Position numbers and translations under genes: made by a program. Of a stretch of 64,000 nt of DNA, positions 44,201 through 54,664 are shown one piece after another. The notes under the pieces are model-generated. The model had not been told where the DNA came from. It saw only the letters and a list, made by a program, of their open reading frames with translations, and ran no database searches. This DNA is from an uncultured Alistipes sp. (GTDB lineage Bacteria > Bacteroidota > Bacteroidia > Bacteroidales > Rikenellaceae), in assembly GCA_944321185.1 (NCBI GenBank), contig CALUKH010000004.1, positions 62,001 to 126,000 of the forward strand. The letters run 5' to 3'. The number at the start of each line of letters is the position of its first letter. The stretch's first letter is position 1.

Positions 44201-44482
44201 GGTTTCCATGGGGCCGAGACCGATATTGCCGATGAAGGCGCGGTTGATGCCGGCGCGTTTCATCGCTTCGAGATCCTTGATCACGCCTTCCCGGGAGATG
44301 TTTCCCGAGAGCCAGTACCAGTAGATCGAGGTCTGGATCGAGTCGGGCGGAGTGACGAATCCCGCCGCCATCGAGGCATGGGACTTGTTTTCCGGAGGGT
44401 TCGAGGCCGTGAGGCCGGCCAGAGGTGCCCCTGCCAGCGGCAGCGTCAGCAGGAGCCTTGACAGGCGTAAGAGGGTGTTCAT
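41216..44482 (-). CDS. GH106-type alpha-L-rhamnosidase
   Basis: 1088 residues with a signal peptide (1-25, TLPLAGAPLAGLTAS). The N-terminal barrel region SIYWYWLSGNISREGVIKDL, then INRAFIGNIGLGP and GIEIGMFNCPGWSQAGGPWI are the pattern of GH106, rhamnosidases known from plant pectin breakdown in Bacteroides. The C-terminal 200 residues look like a galactose-binding sandwich (ITYETTVDLSRKELKQGLSLHTGE). It acts in the periplasm or at the surface on rhamnose-capped side chains. A strong hairpin (44510-44547) precedes it. Confidence 0.88.
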   Translation of the reverse strand: MNTLLRLSRLLLTLPLAGAPLAGLTASNPPENKSHASMAAGFVTPPDSIQTSIYWYWLSGNISREGVIKDLEAMKRAGINRAFIGNIGLGPMETPYRPVKLFSDEWWEVTHAALKRASELGIEIGMFNCPGWSQAGGPWIEPSQAMRYLTSVQAEVEGGQTVDIRLAKPADDFQDVRVIAFPQPAAARLTNADTRVTVSSGATQPQNLLDGDLSTSMRFDGSAEVTLDFAARNQLDLRSITVWPAHHPIRASVEVQVQDRAGQYRTVSTFDIDRTNPNIEVGFDPYAPVSISVAKSTGRNFRMIVRGAGAGCGLSEVAFSSMPRVERYPEKILAKMFQTPLPYWNEYQWRDQPVLDDPTLAVDPRTVIDVSQYLDGDRFVWNAPAGRWIVQRLGMRPTGIVNSPADPEGTGLEVDKMTPAYLQHHFDAFIGAILRRIPAEDRTTFRVIVADSYEKGGQNFTDTFLEDFRQRYGYDPLPYLPVYGGTVVGSPDLSDRFLWDMRRMVADKLAYAHIGGLREIAHRNGLRLWLENYGHWGFSGEFLQYGGQSDEVSGEFWGEGSLGDIENRAASSCAHIYGKNRVSAESYTSAGNDFGRYPAQMKARGDRFFCEGINNTLLHLYIAQPGDEPPGMNAWFGTEFNRNNTWFSQFDLFTSYLKRVNFLLQQGLNVADVAYFIGEDTPKMTGITDPALPKGYQFDYINGEVLLNRITIRDGLWTLPHGTQYRILVLPKLATMRPELLARLQTLVREGGILLGPAPQRSPSLENYPEADREVRERAAELWNGIDGRTVKAARYGKGAVLCGMDMQQALEYARCLPDCEVGAETPVHFGHRDAGQQQIYFLSNQSPERITFTGKFRVTGASPEAWDPVTGEIRPLPEFSDDGQRIAVPMVLEPSQSLFIVFTPAGTRSAKRSETVNFPTYVPVRTLDGPWTVTFQKGRRGPAAPVVTEQLRDLRLSENDSIRYFSGEITYETTVDLSRKELKQGLSLHTGEVGVMAKVYVNDTYAGGIWTAPHRIDLTKLLVPGRNRIKIVVVNTWVNRLIGDSRLPEAQRGTWTCNNPWRPDSPLQPAGLFHPVTLQRTAQPDER

Positions 44483-44509
44483 GGGTGAGGAGGTTTAGGT
44501 TCTGAAAGG

Positions 44510-44547
44510 TTCATGCGGATGCAGGGGGTGCCCCGCATCCGCATGAA
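44510..44547 (-). other. Strong intra-operon hairpin between GH78 and GH106 genes
   Basis: TTCATGCGGATGC (44510-44522) and GCATCCGCATGAA (44535-44547) pair perfectly, with GGGG and CCCC adding four pairs after a one-base bulge and a 3-base loop. No T-run follows on the minus strand, so it is not a plain terminator; it may protect or separate mRNA segments. Confidence 0.7.
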
Positions 44548-44559
44548 ACGGTTGTCGGT

Positions 44560-47187
44560 TTATTTGGAGCTTTTGAGCTGCAGCGTATGGCTTCCGGCTT
44601 GGAGCTGGATGACCTTTTCGCCGGCAATACCCTCGGGCAGACGGAGCGTGGCGAAGGTGTTGGCGGGGATTTCGACCCGGTAGACGATCCGGCGCCCCTT
44701 GCGCTCCCATTTCGAAACGATGCGTCCGTAGGGCGATTCGTGTACGGCCTCGAACGTGGCGGGACCCACGAAGTTTGGCTCCAGGAGGATGTGCTTGAAG
44801 CCCGGGATCTCGGGGTCGGGCAGAATGCCGCCCAGCCCCTTGAAGAACCAGCCGCCGATTTCGCCGAACATCATGTGGTTGTCCGAGATGTCGCGCGTGG
44901 CTTCGAGGTTCCAGTTTTCGAGCAGCGTCGTGGAGCCGTTGACAATCCACCATCCCCACGACGGATAGGTCTTCTGCACGGCGACGCGGTAGGCGGTCTC
45001 GGCATGGCCGTTCCGGCTCAGGGCGTTGAGGATGGCCTTGGCGCCCAGTACGCCGACGTCGAGGTGATAGTCCGCCTCGGCGACGCGGCGTGCGAGATTG
45101 TCGGCCACGCGGCTCCTCAGCTCGTCGGGAACCACGCCCCACTGCAACGGCACGCTCAGTTCGGTCTGCGTACCGCTGGCGTAGATGCCCGTCGCCGGGT
45201 CGAGGTACTTGTCGTTGATGGCCTTGCGGATCTTCCGGGCCAGGGCTTCGTAGTGGAGCTGGTCCTGCGTGCGGCCGAAGAGGGCGGCGGCGCGTGCAAG
45301 GATCGTGGCGTCGACGTAGAAGTAGACCGACGAGGTCAGTTCGAGCGACGACTGCGACCGCACGGGAACCCAGTCGCCGCGTCCCCACGAGGTCAGACCC
45401 TCGGGGCTCCGGCGGTCGACGTAATCCACATAGCGCTTGATGTTGTCGTAGCAATCCTCCAGCGGCTTCGTGTCGCCGTAGAAGAGGTAGAGATTCCAGG
45501 GGATGAGGGCGATGGTGCTGGTCCAGTCCAGACCGTTGGCCGTTCCGTAGCCCCAGCCGCTCGTGGGAATGATGTCGGGCAGTACGCCGTTGGGCTGCTG
45601 TTCGTCGCGGTGGTCGGCCATCCACTTCTCGTAGACGGTGATGGCGTCGAAGTTGTAGAGGGCGGTTTCGATGGCCAGGTGACCGTCGCCGGTCCAGCCG
45701 TTCTTCTCGCGCTGGGGGCAGTCGGTCGGGTATCCCATCAGGTTGGAGAGGTACGACATGTTGGAGGCCTCCCAGAGCTTCTCGATCAGGGGTTCCGACG
45801 AGCGCAGGCGTCCCACGGGGCGGACGTCGCTGTGCTGGAAGCAGGCCACGAGGTTCTCTTCGGTCAGCTCCACGGGACGGTCGGCCACCACCTCGACGTA
45901 ACGGAATCCCTTGTAGTTGAAGCGCGCCATGAACTCCAGCGAGTCCTTGCCGAGCGTCACCACGTCGGTCTGGAAGAGATCCTCGCGGTCGAACGGACGG
46001 AAGTAGACGTCGATGTTCGAGAGGTCGGCATGGCCGTCCTCACGGAGCCGTTCGGAGTGGATCAGCCGCAGCTGCATCCCCTCGGGGCCGGCCACGCGGA
46101 GTTTGGTGACGCCGGCCATGTTCTGGCCGAAATCGTAGAGGTACGTGCGTTCGTCGAGCCGCCGCAGCGACACGGCGCGATACTCCTTCGTCTGGCGGAT
46201 GGGCACGGCCTGCTGGGCACTGATGCACTGCGACGGAGCGCTGCGGTATCTGACGCCCTGCCAGCCCGTATCGTCGAATCCCGGGGTGTCCCAGCCGCGC
46301 TGTTCGAGACGGGCGTCGTAATGCTCCGAGGTGTAGATGCTGTTGAAACGCAGGGCACCTTCGGCGCTCTTCCAGTCGAGATCCGTGCATACGGTCTGCT
46401 GCGAGCCGTCGTCGTAGGTGATGCGCAGATCGAGGCAGAAGGCCGGACGGTTGCGCCAGGGGGCGTTGTGGAAGTCCCACACGGCCCCCGACTGGTGGTT
46501 GTACCATCCGTTGCCGAGCACCACGCCCACGGCATTCATTCCCGCGCGGAGCTGCCGCGTGACGTCGTAGGTGACGTAGAGGTTGCGGCGGTCGTAGCGC
46601 GTGTAGAGCGGGTCGAGACGGTGGTCGCCGATGCGTTGTCCGTTGATGGAGAGTTCGTAGAGGCCTCCGACGGCGATGTAGACCCGGGCCGAGGCGACGG
46701 GCCGTTTGATCTCGAACTCCTTGCGGAAGTAGGGGGCCGGTTTGTAGTCGCGGTCGTGGTTGTCGCCGATCCAGCAGCCCTGCCAGTTGCGGATCTCCAT
46801 CATGCCGGTTTCGAAGGCCGCCACGGGCGAATCGGCCGCCTCATTGCCCATTCCCCAGGTGGTTACGCGCCAGTAGTAGCGGGTAAAGGGTTCGAGTGCC
46901 GGGCCGTCGTAACGGACCAGCGAGGCGTCGGAGTTGATGCGGCCCGTATCCCAGAGGGCCCCTTCGCCGCGGGCCAGGGCGGCGGAGTCGGTGCCGACGA
47001 GCAGTCGGTAGGCCACTTGCCGGGCCCCATCGCGCGGGTCGTTCATCCGCCAGCTCAGACGCGGCGTTGCGGCGTCGATGCCCAGCGGATCGGTCAGATG
47101 TTCGCACTGCAGCTGCTCCGGGGCACCCTGGGCCCAAAGGCCGGTTACCACCGACAGGCAGGCGAGCGTTGCAAGAAATCGTCTCAT
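44560..47187 (-). CDS. GH78 alpha-L-rhamnosidase A
   Basis: 875 residues from ATG 47187 (MRRFLATLACLSVVTGLWAQ, signal peptide). GH78 order: N-terminal Ig-like domain (EHLTDPLGIDAATPRLSW), lectin-like domains, DFGQNMAGVTKLRV, then the barrel with YPTDCPQREKNGWTGDGH holding the expected catalytic Asp and Glu, WGYGTANGLDW and, at the end, a beta-sandwich with LEPNFVG. It should cleave terminal alpha-L-rhamnose from plant or bacterial glycans in the periplasm. Lies 25 bases after the GH78 B gene. Confidence 0.93.
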   Translation of the reverse strand: MRRFLATLACLSVVTGLWAQGAPEQLQCEHLTDPLGIDAATPRLSWRMNDPRDGARQVAYRLLVGTDSAALARGEGALWDTGRINSDASLVRYDGPALEPFTRYYWRVTTWGMGNEAADSPVAAFETGMMEIRNWQGCWIGDNHDRDYKPAPYFRKEFEIKRPVASARVYIAVGGLYELSINGQRIGDHRLDPLYTRYDRRNLYVTYDVTRQLRAGMNAVGVVLGNGWYNHQSGAVWDFHNAPWRNRPAFCLDLRITYDDGSQQTVCTDLDWKSAEGALRFNSIYTSEHYDARLEQRGWDTPGFDDTGWQGVRYRSAPSQCISAQQAVPIRQTKEYRAVSLRRLDERTYLYDFGQNMAGVTKLRVAGPEGMQLRLIHSERLREDGHADLSNIDVYFRPFDREDLFQTDVVTLGKDSLEFMARFNYKGFRYVEVVADRPVELTEENLVACFQHSDVRPVGRLRSSEPLIEKLWEASNMSYLSNLMGYPTDCPQREKNGWTGDGHLAIETALYNFDAITVYEKWMADHRDEQQPNGVLPDIIPTSGWGYGTANGLDWTSTIALIPWNLYLFYGDTKPLEDCYDNIKRYVDYVDRRSPEGLTSWGRGDWVPVRSQSSLELTSSVYFYVDATILARAAALFGRTQDQLHYEALARKIRKAINDKYLDPATGIYASGTQTELSVPLQWGVVPDELRSRVADNLARRVAEADYHLDVGVLGAKAILNALSRNGHAETAYRVAVQKTYPSWGWWIVNGSTTLLENWNLEATRDISDNHMMFGEIGGWFFKGLGGILPDPEIPGFKHILLEPNFVGPATFEAVHESPYGRIVSKWERKGRRIVYRVEIPANTFATLRLPEGIAGEKVIQLQAGSHTLQLKSSK

Positions 47188-47212
47188 GTTTGATATGTGC
47201 ATTTACGGATGG

Positions 47213-49975
47213 TTACTTGATGGACTGAGGAGTGAAACGGGCCTGGAAGTCATACGTTCCCGAGCCGACTTCGCAGCGGGTCCAGCCGTTCTCGGAACCG
47301 AGGATACGGATGTCGCGGTTGCGGTCGATGGCGTGTCCGCCCTCGCGGATCGAGGCGGGATCGTCGGTCGGCAGCCAGAGCGTGGCCCGCGTGTTGGCCG
47401 GGAGGGTGATGCTCCACTCGAAGTTGCCGTCCGTTTTGCGCCAGGCGCTGCGGATCATGCCGCGCGGCGAGCGGAACGAGGCGTCGACCCAGTCGAGCCC
47501 CTCGACCGGACGGGGTTTCATGGCGAGTTCCCGGTAGGCGAGCGACCCCGGGGCATTGGCGATTCCGGCCAGATCCTCGTAGTACCAGAGCAGCAGGTCG
47601 CCCAGCAGCATGACGTGGTTGCCCGAATTCATCGACGGATTGGCCGTATCGCCGTTCCACAGCTCCCAGATCGTCGTGGCGCCCTTTGCGACCATGTATC
47701 CCCAGCCGGGGTATTCGGGGGTCGAGGCCATGCGGAAGGCGATGTCGCCGCGACCGCGGTGCGTGAGCTCCTGCATCAGGTAGCGGATGCCGACCAGACC
47801 CGTATTGACGTGGTAGCCGTCGGCTGCGATGCGGGCCACGATGTGGTCGAAGACCTTCGCCTGGCACTCCTCCGGAACAAGCCCGCAGGCCAGCGACAGG
47901 ACGTTGGCCGTCACGGTGTTGTTGGCATACGACCCTTCGGCGGCGTTGTAGAACTTCCGGTTGTAGGCCGTGCGGACCTCCCGGGCCAGTGCCTGATAGC
48001 CGGCAACATCCTCCGTGTGGCCGGTCAGTCGGGCGAAACGCTCCATGACCTGCAGCAACTTGTAGTAGGTGGCCGTGGAGAGCAGCGTGCCGTCGGTACG
48101 GCGGGCGGGATCCTGCGAGTGGATCAGTTCGGGCGATTCGGGCGGCAGGCACCAGTCGCCGTAGGTGTCCACCGTCACCAGACCGTCGGACATGCCCTTG
48201 CGGACCTGCTCCATCCAGCGTTTCATCGACGCATAGTGGCGGCGGATGGGTTCGATGTCCCCGAAGCGGTCGTAGAGCATCCCGGCGATGAAGAAGTAGG
48301 CGCTGGGCCACGTCACGTCGCCGTTGTAGACCTCCCAGTAGTTGGGCGCCACGTCCGAGATGCGGCCGTCGGGCAGCTGCGTCTGCTCGATGTCCTGCAG
48401 CCATTTGGCGTAGAGCAGCTGGTTGTCGAAGAGGAAGCTCTCGCCGGCGGCTCCCGTCGCACGGTCGCCGAGCCATCCCATGCGTTCGTCGCGCTGCGGG
48501 CAGTCGGTCGGCATGCCGCGGTAGTTGCCGCGGATGCCCCAGTAGGCATTGCGGTGGATGCGGCAGAGCATCGAGTCCGAACAGGCGAAACGGCCCGTCG
48601 TCTCCATGCGGTCGTAGATGACCTCGCCGATGAAGTCGTCGAGGGTCGGTTCGCCCGGGTATCCCGTGATTTCGACATAGCGGAATCCGTGGTAGGTGAA
48701 GGTGGGCCTCCACCAGCGCTCCCGGCCGCCGTCGGGGATGTAGCGGTCGGTGACCCGTGCCGAGCGCAGGTTGTCGAGGTAGAGCGTACCGTCGGGGCGC
48801 AGGGTCTCGGCAAAGCGCAGCTTCACCGTGTCGCCGGCCTCTCCGCCTACGCGCATGGCAAGCCATCCGACCATGTTCTGACCCATGTCGAGGATGTAGG
48901 TGTCCGGCATGAGGCGGGTGATGCCCTTCGGACGGATGCGCTCCATGATGCGGATGTTGGGGTTGGTCTGAGCCTCGAGGCGTCCGGTCGGGGCCTTCAT
49001 CTCGTCGGCGGCTGTCCACGACGCATCGGCATATCCCGCACGGCTCCAGCCGGGCATCTCCCGGCGGGCGTCGTACTCCTCGCCGTCGTATTCGTTGTTG
49101 TCGCGGATCGGACCGTCGGTCGTCACGCGCCACGACGTGTCGCTGACAACCTGCTGATGCGATCCGTCGGCATACTCGATCTCCAGCTGCAGCAGCAGTC
49201 TCGGCAATCCGAAGTGCCGGCAGCCGGGGTTGCGCATGCCGAAGTAGCGTCCGTTGCCGAGGATCACGCCGAGGGCGTTGTCGCCGGCCGAGAGCCGGTC
49301 GGTGATGTCGAAGACGTTGTAACGCACCGACTTGTCGTAATCCGTGGGTGTCGGGGCCAGTACCTGGTCACCGATGCGCTGCCCGTTGACGTAAGCCTCG
49401 TAGAGCCCCAATCCGCAGATGTGGAGCAGGGCGCGGCGCACCTCGCCGTGCAGGGCGAACTCCTTGCGCAGGTAGCGGGCCGCCAGACGCGTCTGGCCCT
49501 CGGCGCGTTCGCCGTCGAGCACCCGGTCGAGGCCGATCCAGCGGGCCTGCCACTTCGCGTCGCTGGTGAAGCCCGTCGTCCAGCGGGCCGTCGGCGACCA
49601 GGGGCTCCGGCCGCGGTCGGTCTTCACCTGTACCTTCCAGAAGCAGGTTTCATCGGATTCGAGCGCCGTTCCCGCGTAGGGGATGCCGAGCGTTTCGTCG
49701 GAGGTTACCCAGCCCGAGTCCCATTTGTCGCCCTTGCCGGCGTCGAGCAGTTGTTCCGTCGAGGCGACCAGAATGCGGTAGGCCGTCTGTTCGACGCCCC
49801 GCCGGTCGGAGACGACTTCCCAGCTCAGGCGCGGAGCTGCGGCGGTGATTCCCACGGGGTTTTCGAGCCGTTCACACTTGAGCGCCTGCACCGAGGTGCG
49901 GGACTTCCCTGCGGCAGACGTGGCCAGCAGGATCGACAGGGCCGCCAGCCAGATGATATGCAGTGATTTTCTCAT
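47213..49975 (-). CDS. GH78 alpha-L-rhamnosidase B
   Basis: 920 residues with signal peptide (1-23, ending TSAAGK). Same layout as its neighbour: CERLENPVGITAAAPRLSW, GLGLYEAYVNGQRIGD, DMGQNMVGWLAMRVGG, catalytic stretch MPTDCPQRDERMGWLGD with both expected acids, and MNSGNHVMLLGDLLLWYYEDLAG. The two paralogues are clearly diverged, so they probably differ in linkage or substrate. First hydrolase after rhaD, 81 bases downstream of it. Confidence 0.94.
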   Translation of the reverse strand: MRKSLHIIWLAALSILLATSAAGKSRTSVQALKCERLENPVGITAAAPRLSWEVVSDRRGVEQTAYRILVASTEQLLDAGKGDKWDSGWVTSDETLGIPYAGTALESDETCFWKVQVKTDRGRSPWSPTARWTTGFTSDAKWQARWIGLDRVLDGERAEGQTRLAARYLRKEFALHGEVRRALLHICGLGLYEAYVNGQRIGDQVLAPTPTDYDKSVRYNVFDITDRLSAGDNALGVILGNGRYFGMRNPGCRHFGLPRLLLQLEIEYADGSHQQVVSDTSWRVTTDGPIRDNNEYDGEEYDARREMPGWSRAGYADASWTAADEMKAPTGRLEAQTNPNIRIMERIRPKGITRLMPDTYILDMGQNMVGWLAMRVGGEAGDTVKLRFAETLRPDGTLYLDNLRSARVTDRYIPDGGRERWWRPTFTYHGFRYVEITGYPGEPTLDDFIGEVIYDRMETTGRFACSDSMLCRIHRNAYWGIRGNYRGMPTDCPQRDERMGWLGDRATGAAGESFLFDNQLLYAKWLQDIEQTQLPDGRISDVAPNYWEVYNGDVTWPSAYFFIAGMLYDRFGDIEPIRRHYASMKRWMEQVRKGMSDGLVTVDTYGDWCLPPESPELIHSQDPARRTDGTLLSTATYYKLLQVMERFARLTGHTEDVAGYQALAREVRTAYNRKFYNAAEGSYANNTVTANVLSLACGLVPEECQAKVFDHIVARIAADGYHVNTGLVGIRYLMQELTHRGRGDIAFRMASTPEYPGWGYMVAKGATTIWELWNGDTANPSMNSGNHVMLLGDLLLWYYEDLAGIANAPGSLAYRELAMKPRPVEGLDWVDASFRSPRGMIRSAWRKTDGNFEWSITLPANTRATLWLPTDDPASIREGGHAIDRNRDIRILGSENGWTRCEVGSGTYDFQARFTPQSIK

Positions 49976-50056
49976 GTCGTTCGTTTTTGATGTTCGGATT
50001 CTTCCCGGCCGGGAACGGATGCAGGCTCCCTTCGGGAATGTTTTTCGGGCGTCTTG

Positions 50057-50860
50057 TCAGAGTCCGAAGGCCTCCTTGAGTTCGTCCATCTGGGCGTCGG
50101 TCATGCCCTCGGGTTCGAAGCCCATGGCCCGGGCCGAGAGGTAGATATCGGCCGATTTCGCGAGGACGTCGATCTGGTCGAAGGCCTGCATGACGTCGGG
50201 CCCCACGGCGCAGACACCGTGCTTCTCCCACAGCACCACGTCGTATTCGGCAAGCTCACGGACCGTGGCCCGGGCCAGCTCCACGGACGAGGGCATGGCA
50301 TAGGGGACGATCCCGAGTCCCTTGGGGCAGAAGGCCCGCGTTTCGGGGATCATCGACCAGAGGAGCCGCGTCAGAGTGTCCTTGCCCAGAAAGGCCCGGT
50401 TGTGGCTCATGGCCACGAGGTTGATCGGATGGGTGTGGATGGCGGCCGTGTAGCCGTTTCCGGAGGCGATCATCTGCTCGTGCATGGCCAGATGCGAGGC
50501 CAGCTCCGAGGTCGGGCGTACGGGCTCATCGGCTACGATTTCGTACGAGGCTCCGTCGTCGAGGATGCGGATCACCGAGCCGTTCTCCATCGGACGGCGG
50601 GCCAGGTCGCGCATCCGGCGGTTGGTCCCCTTGCAGAAGAAGTAGCAACCCTTCAGGCGGGGCAGTGTCATGCCGAACGGGATCGGGTCGCTGATGGGCG
50701 GCATGCGGCGGATGTCGTCGTCTACACACGCCGTGATGTTGATCGTGATGTTGCCGCCGTTGCGTTCGGCCCATCCCTTTTGCCAGAGGTAGCCGGCGAC
50801 TTCGGCCACCTCCTCCACCCGGCGGGTGAGTTCGGGACGGTTTTCGAGTATGGATTTCAT
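50057..50860 (-). CDS. rhaD: Rhamnulose-1-phosphate aldolase
   Basis: 267 residues of the class II aldolase family. Zinc ligands HTHPIN near 141-146 and the later His in LWEKHGVCAVG near 213; Glu in TSELASH near 118 corresponds to the catalytic acid of E. coli RhaD. N-terminal WAERNGGNITINI is the substrate-side loop. It splits L-rhamnulose 1-phosphate into DHAP and L-lactaldehyde. Ten bases separate it from rhaT. Confidence 0.96.
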   Translation of the reverse strand: MKSILENRPELTRRVEEVAEVAGYLWQKGWAERNGGNITINITACVDDDIRRMPPISDPIPFGMTLPRLKGCYFFCKGTNRRMRDLARRPMENGSVIRILDDGASYEIVADEPVRPTSELASHLAMHEQMIASGNGYTAAIHTHPINLVAMSHNRAFLGKDTLTRLLWSMIPETRAFCPKGLGIVPYAMPSSVELARATVRELAEYDVVLWEKHGVCAVGPDVMQAFDQIDVLAKSADIYLSARAMGFEPEGMTDAQMDELKEAFGL

Positions 50861-50870
50861 GGTTTGCGGT

Positions 50871-51899
50871 TTATTGGAACAAAGATGGGAAAAATATCGA
50901 GAAAAGCAGCACGACGATACCTGCGGCTAAGGTTGTCAGGGTACGGGTGCTGCATCCGCGCCACTCCTTGAGCAGGATGCCCCACAGGTTCGAGAAGATG
51001 ACGTTCAGCGACATGAGGATGCTCCACGAGAAGGCCACCAGCAGCGGCGATGCGGCCAGGAAGCTCTTGCCGACCTCCAGCCCGAAGAACTGCGAGTACC
51101 ACAGCACGCCGGCCAGGGCGCAGAACAGCAGGTTGTTGATCCACGTGCGCAGCGGCGTGTGGAGATACTCCCGACCGGTATGGTTGCGTGCGTTCTGGTA
51201 GAGGCAGTAGACGGCGTTGGTGACCCATCCGCCGAGGGTGACGAGCAGAATGACCGGTAGTCCGGCCACGAGCGGATCGACGCCCTGTTCGGCGGCTGCG
51301 GCCTTGATCGGGGCCCCGGCGTCGAGTCCCAGGGCGAAGCAGGCGCTCATCACGCCGGCCAGCACTGCAACGGACAGCCCCTTGGTGAGGGCAAAGTCGC
51401 GGATGGCGGCGCGTTTCTCCTCCTCGCTCATCGAGGCTGAGCGCAGCGATCCGGCGTATCCGATCACGGCAATGCCGGCCATGGTGATGCACACGCCCAG
51501 CAGCAGCGTGAGACCGGTGCCGTGCAACAGATCCGTGCCGGCGAACAGGGCCGGGAGCAGTGTTCCGAAGGCCGAGCAGGTCCCGAGCGAGATCGACTGT
51601 CCGAGCGCCACGCCCAGATAGCGCATCGAGAGCCCGAAGGTCAGACCTCCGACGCCCCACAGCGCTCCGAAGACAATGGCCCGCAGGGCTCCGCCCTCGC
51701 CCAGCAGCCCGACGAGCGAGCTGCCCTCCGGCACGGCGGCCAGTGCCCCCAGAAGCGGGAAGACGAGCCAGGCAAAGATGCCCTGCACCATCCAGAAGTT
51801 CTCCCAGCTCCAGCCGCGGATCTTCGTGATCGGCACGTAGGAGCTCGACTGCCCGAACGAACCGAGGGCGATGATCAGCAATCCGATGAGTGTCTCCAT
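50871..51899 (-). CDS. rhaT: L-rhamnose/H+ symporter RhaT
   Basis: 342 residues with about ten hydrophobic helices. RhaT landmarks: SSSYVPITKIRGWSWENFWMVQG near the start, GLSMRYLGVALGQSISLG, and SWSILMSLNVIFSNLWGILLKEW near the end. It brings L-rhamnose across the inner membrane with a proton. It starts four bases after rhaA ends. No outer-membrane SusC/D pair lies in this locus. Confidence 0.95.
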   Translation of the reverse strand: METLIGLLIIALGSFGQSSSYVPITKIRGWSWENFWMVQGIFAWLVFPLLGALAAVPEGSSLVGLLGEGGALRAIVFGALWGVGGLTFGLSMRYLGVALGQSISLGTCSAFGTLLPALFAGTDLLHGTGLTLLLGVCITMAGIAVIGYAGSLRSASMSEEEKRAAIRDFALTKGLSVAVLAGVMSACFALGLDAGAPIKAAAAEQGVDPLVAGLPVILLVTLGGWVTNAVYCLYQNARNHTGREYLHTPLRTWINNLLFCALAGVLWYSQFFGLEVGKSFLAASPLLVAFSWSILMSLNVIFSNLWGILLKEWRGCSTRTLTTLAAGIVVLLFSIFFPSLFQ

Positions 51900-51903
51900 G
51901 GCT

Positions 51904-53160
51904 CTATTGGCGTTTTGAGGTCACGTCGTGTTCGTACTGCTGGACGTCGGCGATGAACGCCTCGCCGACGGGCACGTCGTTGCGCAGGCAGAATTCGTCC
52001 CAGACGGCGTTCCACGGCAGCGACTTCGACTCTTCGAGCAGCGCCAGACGTTCGAATCCCTGCCCCGCGGCCTCGTGCGAGCGCAGCTGTGCGAGCGGTT
52101 CGAGCAGGGCCTGCATCAGGGCCTTCTGCGTGGCGCGCGAGCCGATGACGTAGGCGCCGATGCGGTTGATCGAGGCGTCGAAGTAGTCGAGGCCGATGTG
52201 TACGCGGTCGAGGGCGTTGCAGCGGACGATCTCCTTGCAGAGTTCGAGCGTATCGTCGTTGAGGATCGTCACGTGGTCCGAGTCCCAGCGCACGGGGCGC
52301 GAAACGTGGAGCATCACCTCCGGCAGGAAGAGCAGCAGCGACGAGATCTTGTCGGCAACGGACTCCGTGGGGTGGAAATGCCCCGTGTCGAGGGTGACGA
52401 TCTTCCGGCGCGAGACGCCGTAGCCGATGTAGAAGTCGTTCGAACCGACGGTGTAGCTCTCCAGCCCGATGCCGAAGACCTTCGATTCGATGCAGTCCTT
52501 CATGTGGGTGTATTTCGTCTCGAAGATCCGGTCGAGCGAGTCGCACAGCAGTTCGCGGTACTTCATGCGGTTGACCGTGAGGTCCTTCGAGCCGTCGTGC
52601 ACCCAGACGTTCATGATCGAGGGATCGCCCTGTGCCCGGCCCATCTCCTCGGCGATGGCCCGGCAGCGGCGCGTGTGCTCGACCCAGAAGTCTCGGATTG
52701 CCGGGTCGGGATTGGCCAGCGAGAGGTCGCCCGACTTCGGGTGCGAGAATGACGTGGAGTTGAAATCCAGCTTCATGTCGTTGTCCTTTGCCCATTCGAT
52801 CCAGCCCTGGAAGTGGCGCGGTTCGATCCGGTCGCGGTCGACCGTTTCGTTGCCGAATTCGCCGTAGATGGCGTGAAGATTCAGACGGTGCTTGCCCGGG
52901 ATGAGCGACGTGGCCTTGAGGATGTCGGCGCGCAGTTCGTCGATGTTGCGGGCCTTGCCCGGGTAGTTGCCCGTGGTCTGAATGCCGCCCGTGAGGCTGC
53001 CTCCCAGGTGTTCGAATCCCGTGACGTCGTCGGCCTGCCAGCAGTGGAGCGACAGCGGAATGCGTTGCAGCGTGTCGAGGGCCTTCTCCGTGTCCAGGCC
53101 GATTTCGGCGTAGCGCTCGCGCGCTATGGCGTATGCCTTTTCGATAAGTTCCGTTTTCAT
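51904..53160 (-). CDS. rhaA: L-rhamnose isomerase
   Basis: 418 residues. RhaA landmarks: SLHCWQADDVTGFEHLGGSLTGGIQTTG is the start of the barrel with its substrate His and Trp (I quote parts only: SLHCWQADDV), then DFNSTSFSHPKSGDLSLANP, DGSKDLTVNRMKYRE and LDTGHFHPTES, which carry the metal ligands. It turns L-rhamnose to L-rhamnulose with Mn2+. Length equals E. coli RhaA. Second gene of the operon. Confidence 0.97.
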   Translation of the reverse strand: MKTELIEKAYAIARERYAEIGLDTEKALDTLQRIPLSLHCWQADDVTGFEHLGGSLTGGIQTTGNYPGKARNIDELRADILKATSLIPGKHRLNLHAIYGEFGNETVDRDRIEPRHFQGWIEWAKDNDMKLDFNSTSFSHPKSGDLSLANPDPAIRDFWVEHTRRCRAIAEEMGRAQGDPSIMNVWVHDGSKDLTVNRMKYRELLCDSLDRIFETKYTHMKDCIESKVFGIGLESYTVGSNDFYIGYGVSRRKIVTLDTGHFHPTESVADKISSLLLFLPEVMLHVSRPVRWDSDHVTILNDDTLELCKEIVRCNALDRVHIGLDYFDASINRIGAYVIGSRATQKALMQALLEPLAQLRSHEAAGQGFERLALLEESKSLPWNAVWDEFCLRNDVPVGEAFIADVQQYEHDVTSKRQ

Positions 53161-53178
53161 GTCGGTGGTTTTAGTCGG

Positions 53179-54609
<1,431 letters not shown>

Positions 54610-54634
54610 GGTCGAATGTTTTGGGTTAGTTTCA

Positions 54635-54664
54635 CAAAACTATGGAATCTTTTCGCTATCTTTG
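54635..54664. promoter_or_regulatory. Overlapping divergent promoters of rhaB and the AraC gene
   Basis: Minus-strand -7 box TAGTTTTG at 54635-54642 (rhaB ATG 25 bases on) and plus-strand TATCTTTG at 54657-54664 (AraC GTG 37 bases on). Each promoter's -33 region would overlap the other's -7 box, so they cannot be fully occupied together. The direct repeat ACAAAACTAT (54636) / ACAAACTAT (54679), 43 bases apart, is a candidate regulator site. Confidence 0.6.

Noticed and set aside
41972..44461. 829-residue open frame antisense to the GH106 gene
   Set aside because: Same cause: high third-position GC leaves the opposite frame open. No motif and no promoter.
44587..49966. Long open frames antisense to both GH78 genes (868 and 962 residues)
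   Set aside because: Each follows the limits of a real rhamnosidase gene and has no family features.
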